64,000 nucleotides of DNA, from NCBI GenBank assembly GCA_002699085.1, contig PAAR01000019.1:1-64000 (forward strand), read 5' to 3'. The first letter of the stretch is position 1. Each line of letters opens with the position of its first letter. Of the stretch, positions 16,623 to 25,299 are shown in pieces. The notes beneath the pieces are model-generated. The model did no database searches, was not told where the DNA came from, and worked only from the letters and a program-made list of their open reading frames with translations. The DNA comes from Micavibrio sp. Lineage in GTDB: Bacteria > Pseudomonadota > Alphaproteobacteria > Micavibrionales > UBA9664. Made by a program: the position numbers and the translations under genes.

Positions 16623-17454
16623 AGTCGAAGAATAAACGTGTGTAAGGATTATCGCTTGATGGTGGGATCATGTCTTGCTTTTGCATGGTGCTGCCTGGCT
16701 TAACAGAGAAGGCAACAATCGTTTCGCCATTATCTGTTGTGATTGTGGCGTTGGTAACTTTTCCACCTTTAAGACTTGCTGATTTTATAGACTCAGCCGC
16801 TTTTAAGTCTTTGAATGTCACCATTAGTAAGTTTTCTTCTGTGTCAAAATCCGAATCATAATTTACTTTGCCTATAACATCGAACACGATGCGTGTACGA
16901 TTGGTATCGGCACCAATACGGATGTTGTCTATTTGTGCTGTCTTATTGCTCGTTGCTACTGGTTTTTTAGGTGTTATTTTCTTAGGTGCGGATTCAACAA
17001 TAGGCTGCATCTTTTTGGTGATATTAAGCGGTGCGCCTTCTGCAGGCGCCGTTTCTGTTGTTGTGGTCGTGATAACTGTGGTTGTTTCGGCTGGTATAGC
17101 TGACGCCGTCGTTGAAGGCATTGCTGTCGTGTCATCAACAAGCTTGAGTCCACGTAATTCTGTCAGTAAGCCTTGAATATTGCTCTCAATGGCTGCGATA
17201 TTAGAAAAGGCTTGTTTCATAGTGCTCATATCGGCTTGTAGTTGCTGTACTTCACTTTCAAGCTTAATGAAGCGATCTTCTGCACTTAAGGGCATAAGGT
17301 CTAGATCTTTGCGATCAAGTGCGCTCACATCTATAATAGGGGTTTCATCAGTGATAGCGGTTTTTCCACGCATGCTATTTTCACTGCCTCCGCAGGCAGT
17401 TAAACTTAATAGAGCAATAAGTGCTGTGCTTGAAAAAAGCTTTTTGACGTCCAT
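16615..17454 (-). CDS. AMIN-domain lipoprotein
   Basis: From ATG at 17454 the product is 279 aa. It has a lipoprotein signal and lipobox LTAC (Cys21), then a short coiled coil (about 55-95, LESEVQQLQADMSTM). A Thr/Pro/Ala-rich linker comes next, and then a C-terminal AMIN-like domain (about 175-279) with NIRIGADTNRTRIVFDVIG and LLMVTFKDL. AMIN domains bind peptidoglycan and localise cell-envelope proteins. An upstream in-frame ATG at 17592 would put 46 residues before the lipobox, so 17454 is preferred. Partners are unknown; a role in envelope organisation or division is inferred. Confidence 0.75.
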   Translation of the reverse strand: MDVKKLFSSTALIALLSLTACGGSENSMRGKTAITDETPIIDVSALDRKDLDLMPLSAEDRFIKLESEVQQLQADMSTMKQAFSNIAAIESNIQGLLTELRGLKLVDDTTAMPSTTASAIPAETTTVITTTTTETAPAEGAPLNITKKMQPIVESAPKKITPKKPVATSNKTAQIDNIRIGADTNRTRIVFDVIGKVNYDSDFDTEENLLMVTFKDLKAAESIKSASLKGGKVTNATITTDNGETIVAFSVKPGSTMQKQDMIPPSSDNPYTRLFFDFN

Positions 17455-17519
17455 ACGGTAAAGGCTATGCAGAGTCACGAGGGCGGTCAATTCTATTGCG
17501 GAAAGATATGCACAGGGTA

Positions 17520-17528
17520 TGTGGATAA
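17520..17528 (-). promoter_or_regulatory. perfect DnaA box (TTATCCACA on the minus strand)
   Basis: TGTGGATAA on the + strand is the complement of the consensus DnaA box. It lies between the divergent starts of the AMIN lipoprotein (17454) and the MATE transporter (17584). A single box may be chance. Confidence 0.4.
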
Positions 17529-17583
17529 TTTTTGTATAAAATAAAGTAACCATTCTGCAAAAAATCTGAATAGAATGTAGGTC

Positions 17584-18945
17584 ATGAATCAAAAATCAAA
17601 ATTTCTCGTTGAAGGGCCTGTCTCAACAGCGCTTTATAAAATGGCTATGCCGATGATCTTTGGGATCGTTGCTATTTTATCCATTATGCTGATTGATGCG
17701 TATTTTATTGGTCAGCTGGGTGTCGAAGAATTGGCGGCTATTAGTTTCACTTTCCCTGTGTCCTTAACGGTTGCAAGTTTGGCGGTCGGTTTGGGGGCTG
17801 GGGCCTCTTCAGTGGTGGCACGAGCCATTGGTGCAGGTGATTTTGAACGAGTGAAACGTTTAGCAACTGATAGTTTGTTTCTCTCGATTGTTTTGGTGAT
17901 TATTGTCTCAATAATAGGGTTTCTGACAATTGATCCATTGTTCCGATTGATGGGGGCGTCCGATGAAATTATGGTGCTGATCTACGATTATATGGTGATT
18001 TGGTATGCCAGTATGCCGTTTTTGGTCGTACCTATGGTGGCCAATGCGATGATTCGTGCAACAGGCGATGCCCTTATCCCGAGTCTTATTATGGTGTCGA
18101 TTGCCGTGGTTAATGCGATTCTTGACCCGATTCTTATCTTTGGCCTTTATGGTTTTCCTCGTCTGGAAATACTTGGCGCAGCATGGGCTGGCTTTATTGG
18201 CCGTTTCGTCTCAATGATTTTGGCGATGTATGTGCTTATTTATAGAGAGAAATTAATCGAATTTACAATTCATTCTTGGGCGGTGATTAAACGGTCATGG
18301 TCGCAAGTTCTGGCGATTGCAGTGCCCTCAGCTATCGGTAACGCTATTACACCGTTGGCTGTTGCCGTTGTTATTTCCTTTATCGCTAGTTATGGCACTG
18401 AAACCGTGGCAGCGTTTGGTGTGGCGACACGTATTGAGACTTTTGCAGTGATACCGCTTTTGGCTTTGTCAGCAGCGATAGGTCCATTTGCAGGACAGAA
18501 CTGGGGTGCTAAAAAGCTAGAGCGTATCAAATTGGGTTTTTATCAGGGGTTTAGTTTTTCTGTTATATGGGCAACGATTCTCGCCGTGGTGTTTTGGCTT
18601 TGGGCAGAGCCTTTGGCTGATTTATTCACGCATGACCAAGTAGTGATTAAAGAAATTGCTCTGTACCTGCATATCGTGCCATTTAGCTTATTCGGTTATG
18701 GCATGATTATCACGGCATCTGCGGCGTTTAATGCGTTGGGACGTGCGGATACAGGGCTTTATATTTTTATCTTCCGCAATCTTGTGTTGTATATTCCGCT
18801 TAGCTGGTTGGCAGGATTGTATTTTTCGAGCGGGATTGTCTATTGGGCAATCGCCGCTACAAATATTATCAGCGGGGTTGCTGTTGGTATTTTTGCGCTT
18901 TACTGGATAGATAAAAAGATTCGTGGTGCTGTCGAGGAGGGTTAG
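17584..18945 (+). CDS. MATE-family multidrug/cation antiporter
   Basis: The 453-aa protein has twelve predicted hydrophobic segments arranged as two six-helix halves, typical of NorM/DinF-type exporters that use Na+ or H+ gradients. Family words include GPVSTALYKMAMPMIFG at the N-terminus, GAGASSVVARAIGAGD (about 77-92) and IGPFAGQNWGAKKLERI (about 299) in the second half. The last 13 codons (WIDKKIRGAVEEG) lie in a sequence that is repeated at the 3' end of the tRNA-Thr gene 1.5 kb away. The gene therefore probably once overlapped that tRNA and had its last codons rebuilt by an insertion. Confidence 0.9.
   Translation: MNQKSKFLVEGPVSTALYKMAMPMIFGIVAILSIMLIDAYFIGQLGVEELAAISFTFPVSLTVASLAVGLGAGASSVVARAIGAGDFERVKRLATDSLFLSIVLVIIVSIIGFLTIDPLFRLMGASDEIMVLIYDYMVIWYASMPFLVVPMVANAMIRATGDALIPSLIMVSIAVVNAILDPILIFGLYGFPRLEILGAAWAGFIGRFVSMILAMYVLIYREKLIEFTIHSWAVIKRSWSQVLAIAVPSAIGNAITPLAVAVVISFIASYGTETVAAFGVATRIETFAVIPLLALSAAIGPFAGQNWGAKKLERIKLGFYQGFSFSVIWATILAVVFWLWAEPLADLFTHDQVVIKEIALYLHIVPFSLFGYGMIITASAAFNALGRADTGLYIFIFRNLVLYIPLSWLAGLYFSSGIVYWAIAATNIISGVAVGIFALYWIDKKIRGAVEEG
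18902..18940. repeat. left copy of the 39-bp direct repeat (putative att site)
   Basis: ACTGGATAGA followed by a tract identical for 25 bp (18916-18940) to 20420-20444; overall 37 of 39 positions match 20406-20444. This copy codes for the C-terminus of the MATE protein. Confidence 0.75.
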
Positions 18946-19472
18946 GTGGCCCAATTGTTAAAAGAAAGAGCGTTTAGTTGTTCCAATATTTCCAGCCGTT
19001 GTTTTTGGAGCTCTAACTGTTCGTTACTGCTGCCCATTTTAGAGGCAAACTCAAAAGAATTGCTGGCGACGCTAAGATAGTCGGTTTTCTGATTCATATC
19101 TTCATTCATGCTTAAGGGGGCTACCATCAACAGCATCGCACCGCTAGAGATTAATCCATTACCACGCAGTTCCTCAGCCATCGCTATGCGTTCGTTGCCT
19201 GATAAGTTTGTTACATTGTATTTATTAGCAATATCTTGCAACTCAGAGTTAGCTGTTTGAGCAGTGTTAGGAATGGATAGTAATTCAGAGAATGTTTGAT
19301 GGGATATAATGCTCGGCTTTGGTGTTGACGAAGAAAAAGGTACGGCATTTTTTACCGTTTCACTTTCTTTGCGGGTATTTATTTCCGCCTGTGGCGTGTG
19401 CTGTGTTTGAATGTTTTGTTTTGCAAAAAGTGTGTAAAGTATATTGGCGTTACTGTTTACAGCATTGATCAT
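18942..19472 (-). CDS. hypothetical protein, 176 aa
   Basis: No signal peptide or membrane span is visible. The first ~75 residues are low-complexity (Gln, Thr, Ser, Asn). A helical part follows with DIANKYNVTNLSGNERIAM and EELRGNGLIS, and the end is a coiled-coil-like stretch (EQLELQKQRLEILEQLNAL). The stop codon lies at the inner edge of the left direct repeat and the gene overlaps the MATE stop convergently by 4 bp. A regulatory or structural role is possible; I recognise no family with confidence. Confidence 0.5.
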   Translation of the reverse strand: MINAVNSNANILYTLFAKQNIQTQHTPQAEINTRKESETVKNAVPFSSSTPKPSIISHQTFSELLSIPNTAQTANSELQDIANKYNVTNLSGNERIAMAEELRGNGLISSGAMLLMVAPLSMNEDMNQKTDYLSVASNSFEFASKMGSSNEQLELQKQRLEILEQLNALSFNNWAT

Positions 19473-19646
19473 GATTATTTATTTCCTTCATTTTTTCACT
19501 AAACTCAAGGAATAACAAAGCAATTTCCATGCCATTCTTTGGTATAGTTCATGCGCCAAGGTGTTTGTGCTTTATTGAATAAGTTGAGAGTTTCAAAATG
19601 ATGACACTTAGTTGTGGAGTGAGTTGAGTTAAAAGAAAATAACTTT

Positions 19647-20363
19647 TCAAGCTCTGTCAAACAAAGCTAAGCTTGGGGATACACTTTTCTGCATTATTGA
19701 GATGAGGCTTCCTGTGTTTAAGAAATTACCAAAACTCTCTAAATAAGCAGAAATTTTAAGCAGACCTGTTATTTCAACGAATGTTAAGATAAAAAAAAGA
19801 TAAGGTATAAGCACATCAAATACGCCTGAATGATCAATTGAGAATTTAATCCAAGCCAGTATATTTGCAATTAATATTCTTATTTTAACTAGCCAAAATT
19901 CACCTCTTTTCATTTTATGATCTTGATTGGTTGTTCTAAGTGTAGATGACTTGAAGTTTACATCTTCTTCTAGTGTATAATATGGAATACGAGATGTTTC
20001 ATCACTTTCTGCCGTTATCCAGTATTGCAGATCATACTCACTCTGGCCGTAGCTAGTGTTGTCCAGAAGGACATTATTAATGTGAAGTTCTTTCCTTCTG
20101 TAGGGGTGGAATTCTTGTATCATTTTTGACCATGCTTTAGAAGCTACTACGGTGTGGTGGTATCGGATTAAAGTTATTATAAGCGCAACGAATAAAATCC
20201 CTATTAAAGAGTCCATTTGTTCGGAGGAAAAGCCATGCTTGAATATCTTATCCAAGAAGATGGATAAATTTGCGTCAAGCAAAAAGATCAAAATACAGAT
20301 GCTATAAAGTGCCGTACGTCTACGCTTGAATAGCTTTTCATCGATTTCATTTACGTTATTCAC
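19647..20363 (-). CDS. hypothetical membrane protein, 238 aa
   Basis: The protein has two hydrophobic segments near the N-terminus (about 17-35 and 52-68), a ~100-residue soluble middle that is rich in charged and polar residues, and one or two hydrophobic segments near 165-205. No catalytic motif is seen. The gene is A/T-rich compared with murA or sucA nearby and lies inside the segment bounded by the tRNA-Thr direct repeats, so it may be cargo of a small mobile element. Function unknown; a membrane-acting defence or competition protein is one idea without direct support. Confidence 0.5.
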   Translation of the reverse strand: MNNVNEIDEKLFKRRRTALYSICILIFLLDANLSIFLDKIFKHGFSSEQMDSLIGILFVALIITLIRYHHTVVASKAWSKMIQEFHPYRRKELHINNVLLDNTSYGQSEYDLQYWITAESDETSRIPYYTLEEDVNFKSSTLRTTNQDHKMKRGEFWLVKIRILIANILAWIKFSIDHSGVFDVLIPYLFFILTFVEITGLLKISAYLESFGNFLNTGSLISIMQKSVSPSLALFDRA

Positions 20364-20405
20364 AGCGTAAATATAAATCTTCCTTAGTTTTTTTACAACG
20401 AGTAA

Positions 20406-20427
20406 ACTGGATAGAGAAGAAGATTCG

Positions 20428-20444
<17 letters not shown>
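20406..20444. repeat. right copy of the 39-bp direct repeat (putative att site)
   Basis: This copy overlaps the 3' end of tRNA-Thr (20428-20444 belongs to the tRNA). Read in the MATE frame it would encode NWIEKKIRGAVEED and then TGA. That is a conservative variant of the MATE C-terminus, as expected if it is the original end of that gene. Confidence 0.75.
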
Positions 20445-20502
<58 letters not shown>

Positions 20503-20524
20503 ACATTTGATTGAGAGTGAAACC

Positions 20525-20554
20525 TACATAAATTTTTTCTTTATGTCACGTCAA
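20525..20554 (-). promoter_or_regulatory. promoter of tRNA-Thr
   Basis: On the minus strand TTGACG (20554-20549), an 18-bp spacer, then TATGTA (20530-20525), about 20 bases before the tRNA 5' end. Confidence 0.5.
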
Positions 20555-20652
20555 AAACATCTAGGAATTTATTCTTAAATTTGTTATACTATTTCAATCA
20601 ACGCCATTGCTGCGTTGTTTTTATCCCCCTCATTTTATTATAGGAGAACACC

Positions 20653-21939
20653 ATGAAACTTGGTCTTGGACTGGGCTTTAGCTCGTCTGCACATACACTG
20701 TTATCTGAAATTTTTACACTACCCTTGGGCTTTGATTGGAGTCCATCTTTTGCGATTACGAAACAAAGTGGTCACTATAAAACGGATCTTGATGTCCCCT
20801 CATTCGCCCCAACGGGGCAAGCTTATTATGTTGACCCCGTCTCGGGTAGTGACGGCAATGTAGGCACAGAAATTGCGCCATTCAAATCAGTCCGTACGGC
20901 GATGAATGCCTCTAATGCTGTAGAAATTTATCTCAAGGCTGGTGCCGTATTTTTACGGGATACATGGACAGGTTATGGTGCTTATAATCCGCCACGTGAT
21001 ATGAGCTTTAAAACATATGGCGGCACGGATCGTTGTTACTTAACCACAGCGCAACATGCGTTGTCGTGGTCATTACAAACAGGGACAACCTATCGTGTCA
21101 GCCGTACGAACACCAAAAATGTTATTGATCGTGCTGATACGCATAGTGACGGTGCAGCAAAATTACTGGCCTATAAAGCCTCAATAGAAGAGGTCGATTT
21201 GAACCCTGGCTCATGGTGGACAAATGGCACGCTCGTCTATGTACATACGTTTGATAGCCGTGTGCCTGATAGTGATATTATGGTGATGGTCGATGTGCCG
21301 AATTTAGTGGTGACAGGTGATAAAGATATGTATTTCGAAAACATTGAATTCTGGGGTGGTGATTATCCGCTTGGCTATAATGTATCCAATGGCACAAAGC
21401 ATTGCGTTCTAAACAATTGTGCCGTCCGTTACGGTGCGGTTGCCGATGGCTTGACGATTCGTGATGTGGACCGATTGAGCCTAATAAAATCAGACTTTAC
21501 CGATAATTTTGAGGATGGAGTCAATATCCGCACCAATGGCTCAACAATTGTCAAAACGTTAGAGGTGGATTGTTATTATGCCCGCAATGGATTGAATGAT
21601 GCGGATAACATTAATAATGGTTCTACCTATCACACAGGGTGCCTAGGCATTCGATTAAATTGCCACTCGGAAGATAATAAAGGGCCGTTATTGGCGGATT
21701 CTGATGTCGGGACACAATCAATCAATTTAAATTGCACGGCGACTAATAGTGCGCATGCGCTTTCTACAGATGTTGGCAATGCTGGCTTTTTTGTACAAAA
21801 CAGTGCTGAAATGTGGCTTAAAGATTGTAGTGCGTCAGGCTCTTATTATGACCGCTCTGTTAATAGTGCAGGGGTGATATATGATCTTGGGGGTTTTAGT
21901 GGTGACGGGCTTGATAATGGTAGCGTTACCTTGCTATAA
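20653..21939 (+). CDS. parallel beta-helix protein, phage tail-spike/pectate-lyase-like
   Basis: The 428-aa protein has no Sec signal. The N-terminus is short and Gly/Leu-rich (MKLGLGLGFSSS). AYYVDPVSGSDGNVGTEIAPF (about 57-77, written here in part as YYVDPVSGSDGN) is the entry motif of DUF1565-like right-handed beta-helix proteins. After it come many short strands with NCAVRYGA, NCHSED and NCTATNS-type turns, typical of coil repeats. Such folds occur in phage tail spikes and polysaccharide lyases. A Shine-Dalgarno AGGAG lies at 20643-20647. It directly follows tRNA-Thr, a common phage integration site, so a phage origin is possible. Catalytic residues cannot be assigned. Confidence 0.6.
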   Translation: MKLGLGLGFSSSAHTLLSEIFTLPLGFDWSPSFAITKQSGHYKTDLDVPSFAPTGQAYYVDPVSGSDGNVGTEIAPFKSVRTAMNASNAVEIYLKAGAVFLRDTWTGYGAYNPPRDMSFKTYGGTDRCYLTTAQHALSWSLQTGTTYRVSRTNTKNVIDRADTHSDGAAKLLAYKASIEEVDLNPGSWWTNGTLVYVHTFDSRVPDSDIMVMVDVPNLVVTGDKDMYFENIEFWGGDYPLGYNVSNGTKHCVLNNCAVRYGAVADGLTIRDVDRLSLIKSDFTDNFEDGVNIRTNGSTIVKTLEVDCYYARNGLNDADNINNGSTYHTGCLGIRLNCHSEDNKGPLLADSDVGTQSINLNCTATNSAHALSTDVGNAGFFVQNSAEMWLKDCSASGSYYDRSVNSAGVIYDLGGFSGDGLDNGSVTLL

Positions 21940-21946
21940 GTTTGTT

Positions 21947-22084
21947 ATGTCAGATCAAAAACATCAAAGCGAAAAAACTCAAAAAAAGCTCGATGCACGT
22001 GCAGCAGCTTTGCGTGCTAATTTAAAAAAGAGGAAAAGCCGAGAAAAAATCTTGAAATCAGACGCACAAGACCATAAAGCTTAA
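21947..22084 (+). CDS. small basic conserved protein upstream of dcd-murA
   Basis: The 45-aa product MSDQKHQSEKTQ... is almost entirely Lys/Arg/Ala/Glu, with an RAAALRANLKKRK core. Very similar small basic proteins occur near murA in alphaproteobacteria, which supports it as a real gene. The upstream frame-extending ATG (21881) overlaps the beta-helix gene and adds hydrophobic residues from the wrong frame, so 21947 is chosen. Function unknown; nucleic-acid binding is plausible. Confidence 0.6.
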   Translation: MSDQKHQSEKTQKKLDARAAALRANLKKRKSREKILKSDAQDHKA

Positions 22085-22111
22085 AGCCTAGAGAAAAAAA
22101 CAGGAGTGCCC

Positions 22112-22690
22112 ATGTCAATCATGCCAGATCATTGGATCAGAGAACAATCAAAAGAAAATGCGATGATCGAGCCTTTTACCGAGAGCCAAAAAGCCGAAGG
22201 GATCATTTCTTATGGGCTTTCATCTTATGGCTATGATGCGCGTCTTTCTGATGAGTTTATGATTTTTACCAATGTCGACAATGCGATTGTCGATCCTAAA
22301 AACTTTTCCAAGCAAAGCTTTGTTGAACGTAAAGCGGATGTCTGTGTGATCCCACCAAATAGTTTTGTGCTTTGTCGTACAGTTGAATATTTCCGCATTC
22401 CTAAAGATGTATTGGTAATCTGCCTTGGTAAAAGTACTTATGCACGTTGTGGCTTGATCGTCAATGTGACACCGCTTGAGCCAGGTTGGGAAGGACAAGT
22501 AACATTGGAAATCTCAAACACAACACCGCTGCCTGCCAAAGTCTATGCCAATGAAGGTATTGCACAATTCCTTTTCTATAAGGGTCACAGCCCTTGCGAA
22601 GTAACCTATGCCGATCGTGCGGGTAAATATATGGGACAAAAAGGTGTGACATTGCCACGTCTTAAAACCATGGAAGATGCAGCAGAGTAA
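22112..22690 (+). CDS. dcd: dCTP deaminase
   Basis: The 192-aa trimeric-fold enzyme converts dCTP to dUTP. Its sequence holds [12 protein letters not shown] (about 31-42), [11 protein letters not shown] with the phosphate-binding Ser/Arg, and [17 protein letters not shown] with the catalytic Glu in the VTLEI strand. The CAGGAG Shine-Dalgarno at 22101-22106 fits ATG 22112 better than the in-frame GTG at 22106. The stop abuts the murA start, so co-transcription is expected. Confidence 0.95.
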   Translation: MSIMPDHWIREQSKENAMIEPFTESQKAEGIISYGLSSYGYDARLSDEFMIFTNVDNAIVDPKNFSKQSFVERKADVCVIPPNSFVLCRTVEYFRIPKDVLVICLGKSTYARCGLIVNVTPLEPGWEGQVTLEISNTTPLPAKVYANEGIAQFLFYKGHSPCEVTYADRAGKYMGQKGVTLPRLKTMEDAAE

Positions 22691-23953
22691 ATGTCTGATA
22701 AAATATTGATTAAGGGCGGTAAAAAGCTCAAGGGAGAAATTCCTATAAGTGGTGCGAAAAACGCTGCGCTTAAATTGGCCTGTGCATCTTTGCTGACAGA
22801 AGAACAGCTGACCTTAACGAATAGCCCAAACACATTGCGTGATATGAAATCATTGTTTGATTTGCTTCAACATATCGGTGCGGATGTTGTGGTGAAGGGT
22901 AAAACAGTGTCTTTGACCGCTGCAAAAATTAAAGATGATACAGCCCCCTATGATTTAGTGCGTAAAATGCGTGCGTCAATTATGGTGCTTGGCCCGCTTT
23001 TGGCCCGCCATCATAAAGCCCGAGTCTCTTTGCCAGGAGGTTGTGCGATTGGCACCCGCCCTGTTGATTTTCATATAGAAGGATTGCGTACGCTGGGGGC
23101 TAAGATCGTCCTTGAAGACGGCTATATAAATGCCAAAGCCTCGAAAGGTTTAGTCGGTGGTGAATATACGTTCCCACGTGTGTCGCACACAGGCACGGAA
23201 AATGTGATGATGGCGGCAACATTGGCCAAAGGTGTAACGGTTTTAAGAAATGCGGCTAAAGAACCAGAAGTTGTTGATCTGGCTGATTGTTTACGTGCTA
23301 TGGGGGCTAAAATAAAAGGCGATGGGACAGACACTATTACCATTACAGGTGTGGCAAAATTAAAAGCAGCCAAACATTCTGTCATGCCTGATCGTATTGA
23401 GACAGGCACGTTCATGATCGCTGTTGGTTTAACAGGCGGTGAGCTTTTATTAAAGAACACAACCTTAGCCCATCAATCCGCTCTTGTTGCATTACTTAAG
23501 CAAGCAGGTATTTCGATTGAGCAAAAAGGTAAGAATGTTCTCGTTAAAGGAAAAGGCGGCCACAGTCTTCAGGGTGTAGATGTGATGACCGAAGCTTATC
23601 CTGGATTTCCTACGGACATGCAGGCGCAATTTATGACGATGCTCTCTGTGGCAAATGGAGCAGGGATGGTAACGGAAACAATCTTTGAGAATCGTTTCAT
23701 GCATGTGCCAGAGCTTTGCCGTATGGGCGCTAAGATCACGGTACATGGCAGCTCTGCGATTATTCGAGGCGTTGATAAATTAAAAGGTGCCGAAGTCATG
23801 GCGACAGATTTACGTGCGTCTGTGGCTTTGGTATTGGCAGGATTAGTAGCTGAGGGTGAAACTGTTGTGAACCGTATCTACCACTTGGAAAGAGGATATG
23901 AAGACCTTGTAGGCAAATTATCAGCTTGTGGCGCAGCGATATCCCGCTTATAA
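22691..23953 (+). CDS. murA: UDP-N-acetylglucosamine 1-carboxyvinyltransferase
   Basis: The 420-aa enzyme catalyses the first committed step of peptidoglycan synthesis, transferring enolpyruvate from PEP to UDP-GlcNAc. It starts with KILIKGGKKLKGEIPISGAKNA, whose KN pair binds substrate. The active-site loop LPGGCAIGTRPVD carries the Cys (about residue 117) that confers fosfomycin sensitivity. The C-terminal TDLRASVALVLAGL and YHLERGYE motifs are present. Length is standard. Start abuts the dcd stop. Confidence 0.97.
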   Translation: MSDKILIKGGKKLKGEIPISGAKNAALKLACASLLTEEQLTLTNSPNTLRDMKSLFDLLQHIGADVVVKGKTVSLTAAKIKDDTAPYDLVRKMRASIMVLGPLLARHHKARVSLPGGCAIGTRPVDFHIEGLRTLGAKIVLEDGYINAKASKGLVGGEYTFPRVSHTGTENVMMAATLAKGVTVLRNAAKEPEVVDLADCLRAMGAKIKGDGTDTITITGVAKLKAAKHSVMPDRIETGTFMIAVGLTGGELLLKNTTLAHQSALVALLKQAGISIEQKGKNVLVKGKGGHSLQGVDVMTEAYPGFPTDMQAQFMTMLSVANGAGMVTETIFENRFMHVPELCRMGAKITVHGSSAIIRGVDKLKGAEVMATDLRASVALVLAGLVAEGETVVNRIYHLERGYEDLVGKLSACGAAISRL

Positions 23954-23982
23954 AAACCTTCTCGAAAAATAAGGATAATAAA

Positions 23983-24456
23983 ATGGCAAATTCACGCATT
24001 TTAAAATGGCAAGATATTCATTTCGACACGATCGCTTTGGCCAAAATGGTCGAAGAGCGTGGCTGGTTAGAAGATTGCAAAGGTGTTATTGCTGTGGCTC
24101 GCGGCGGGCTTATCCCTGCTGGCTTATTCTGTAATGCGACAGGGATCAAGACAGTCGAATGTATTTGCTTATCTAGCTATAATGCTAAAAACCAAAGCGA
24201 TATCGAAGTGATTAAATCATTAGAGATTGCTGATGGTGGTAAAGGCTGGATTATTATTGATGATCTGGTGGATACAGGGAACAGTTTTGCTTTCCTTAAA
24301 ATGGCACTGCCAAATGCCCATAGAGCCTGCATCTATGCGAAACCAAAAGGGGCACCAAATACAGAAATATATGTACGTGAGATTGCCCAAGACTGCTGGT
24401 TGCATTTCCCTTGGGAATTAGACGCTGAAGGCCGTGCTTTTGAGGCGGCTGAATAA
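23983..24456 (+). CDS. gpt: xanthine/guanine-type phosphoribosyltransferase
   Basis: The 157-aa enzyme has a type I PRTase fold. The PRPP-binding loop is IIIDDLVDTGNS (about 89-100) and an earlier conserved loop is VIAVARGGLIPAG (about 35-47). The C-terminal hood, with LHFPWELD, matches Gpt, where the Trp/Asp region contacts the purine. It salvages xanthine, guanine or hypoxanthine using PRPP. AAGGAT at 23971 fits ATG 23983; an upstream frame-extending start lies inside murA and is rejected. Confidence 0.88.
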   Translation: MANSRILKWQDIHFDTIALAKMVEERGWLEDCKGVIAVARGGLIPAGLFCNATGIKTVECICLSSYNAKNQSDIEVIKSLEIADGGKGWIIIDDLVDTGNSFAFLKMALPNAHRACIYAKPKGAPNTEIYVREIAQDCWLHFPWELDAEGRAFEAAE

Positions 24457-24469
24457 CGTAAAAATAAGT

Positions 24470-24498
24470 TTGACATTTCTCTACCCTATCCGTATAAC
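24470..24498 (+). promoter_or_regulatory. strong sigma-70-type promoter for rpmI-rplT
   Basis: A perfect TTGACA (24470-24475), a 17-bp spacer and TATAAC (24493-24498). The transcript would have a leader of roughly 55-60 nt before the L35 start at 24564. infC, which normally precedes these genes, is not here, so this promoter probably drives them independently. Confidence 0.75.
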
Positions 24499-24563
24499 TC
24501 CAGTCTAACCAAGATCATTGGCTGACAGGCATGCCTCGTGATCTATACTATAAGGAGTTTGAA

Positions 24564-24836
24564 ATGCCAAAAATGAAGACCAAGTCTACCGCAAAAAAGC
24601 GGTTCAAAGTGACTGGCAACGGAAAAGTAAAGTATAAAAACGCTTTTTCACGCCACATGATGATGAATAAATCTCGTAAAATGAAACGTAAAGCAAAGGG
24701 CATGAGCTTCATGTTCGCTTCTGATGCAATGCGTACATTGAAAAATTTCTTACCTTACAAACGTCGTAAAGCGACTTTGGGTAATAAACAGCGTATTGCT
24801 GTAAAGAAAATGAAATCTAACGGGGGAGAAAGCTAA
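24564..24836 (+). CDS. rpmI: 50S ribosomal protein L35, C-terminally extended
   Basis: [23 protein letters not shown] is the typical L35 start (quoted here only in part: [18 protein letters not shown]). The family usually ends shortly after the FLPY motif at about 65 residues. This product has 90 aa, with a basic tail after FLPYKRRKA. The AAGGAG Shine-Dalgarno at 24551-24556 supports the start. The stop overlaps the L20 start by one base. Confidence 0.93.
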   Translation: MPKMKTKSTAKKRFKVTGNGKVKYKNAFSRHMMMNKSRKMKRKAKGMSFMFASDAMRTLKNFLPYKRRKATLGNKQRIAVKKMKSNGGES

Positions 24837-25198
24837 TGGCACGCGTTAAAGGTGGACCACGTGCTCATGCACGTCATCGTAAAATTATTAAATTGGCTAA
24901 GGGTTACCGCGGCCGTTCGAAAAACTGTTTCCGTATTGCTCTTGAGCGTGTGGAAAAAGCATTACAGTACGCATATCGTGACCGTAAGAATAAAAAACGT
25001 ACATTCCGTGCGCTTTGGATTCAACGTATCAACGCTGGCGCTCGTGTTAATGGCCTAACATATTCACAATTTATGTTTGGTGTTAAAAAAGCGGGTATAG
25101 GTCTTGATCGTAAAGTATTGGCTGATATGGCTGTCCGTGATGAAGCAGGCTTCAAAGCAATTTGTACTTCGGCACAAAAAGCAATTAAAGCGGCTTAA
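24836..25198 (+). CDS. rplT: 50S ribosomal protein L20
   Basis: The 120-aa basic protein starts [16 protein letters not shown] and contains the [14 protein letters not shown] segment, the [12 protein letters not shown] motif (about 60) and the globular C-terminal half ending QKAIKAA. L20 is an assembly protein of the large subunit and in some bacteria autoregulates its operon. Here the start overlaps the L35 stop (TAATG), so the two are translationally coupled. Confidence 0.97.
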   Translation: MARVKGGPRAHARHRKIIKLAKGYRGRSKNCFRIALERVEKALQYAYRDRKNKKRTFRALWIQRINAGARVNGLTYSQFMFGVKKAGIGLDRKVLADMAVRDEAGFKAICTSAQKAIKAA

Positions 25199-25226
25199 TC
25201 AATTTTGATATAAATAAAATTCAAAA

Positions 25227-25250
25227 GGCAGGGGAAACCCTGCCTTTTTT
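25227..25250 (+). terminator. intrinsic terminator after rplT
   Basis: GGCAGGG (25227-25233), loop GAAA, CCCTGCC (25238-25244), then TTTTTT (25245-25250). It separates rpmI-rplT from pheS. Confidence 0.9.
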
Positions 25251-25299
25251 GTTGAACAAAGCACTTGAAAAAACACGGCGTTTAAGCCCTAATACGACA

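Noticed and set aside
16868-17176. 102-aa + strand ORF with hydrophobic repeats
   Set aside because: Antisense of the Thr/Pro/Ala linker of the AMIN lipoprotein; the apparent hydrophobicity is a by-product.
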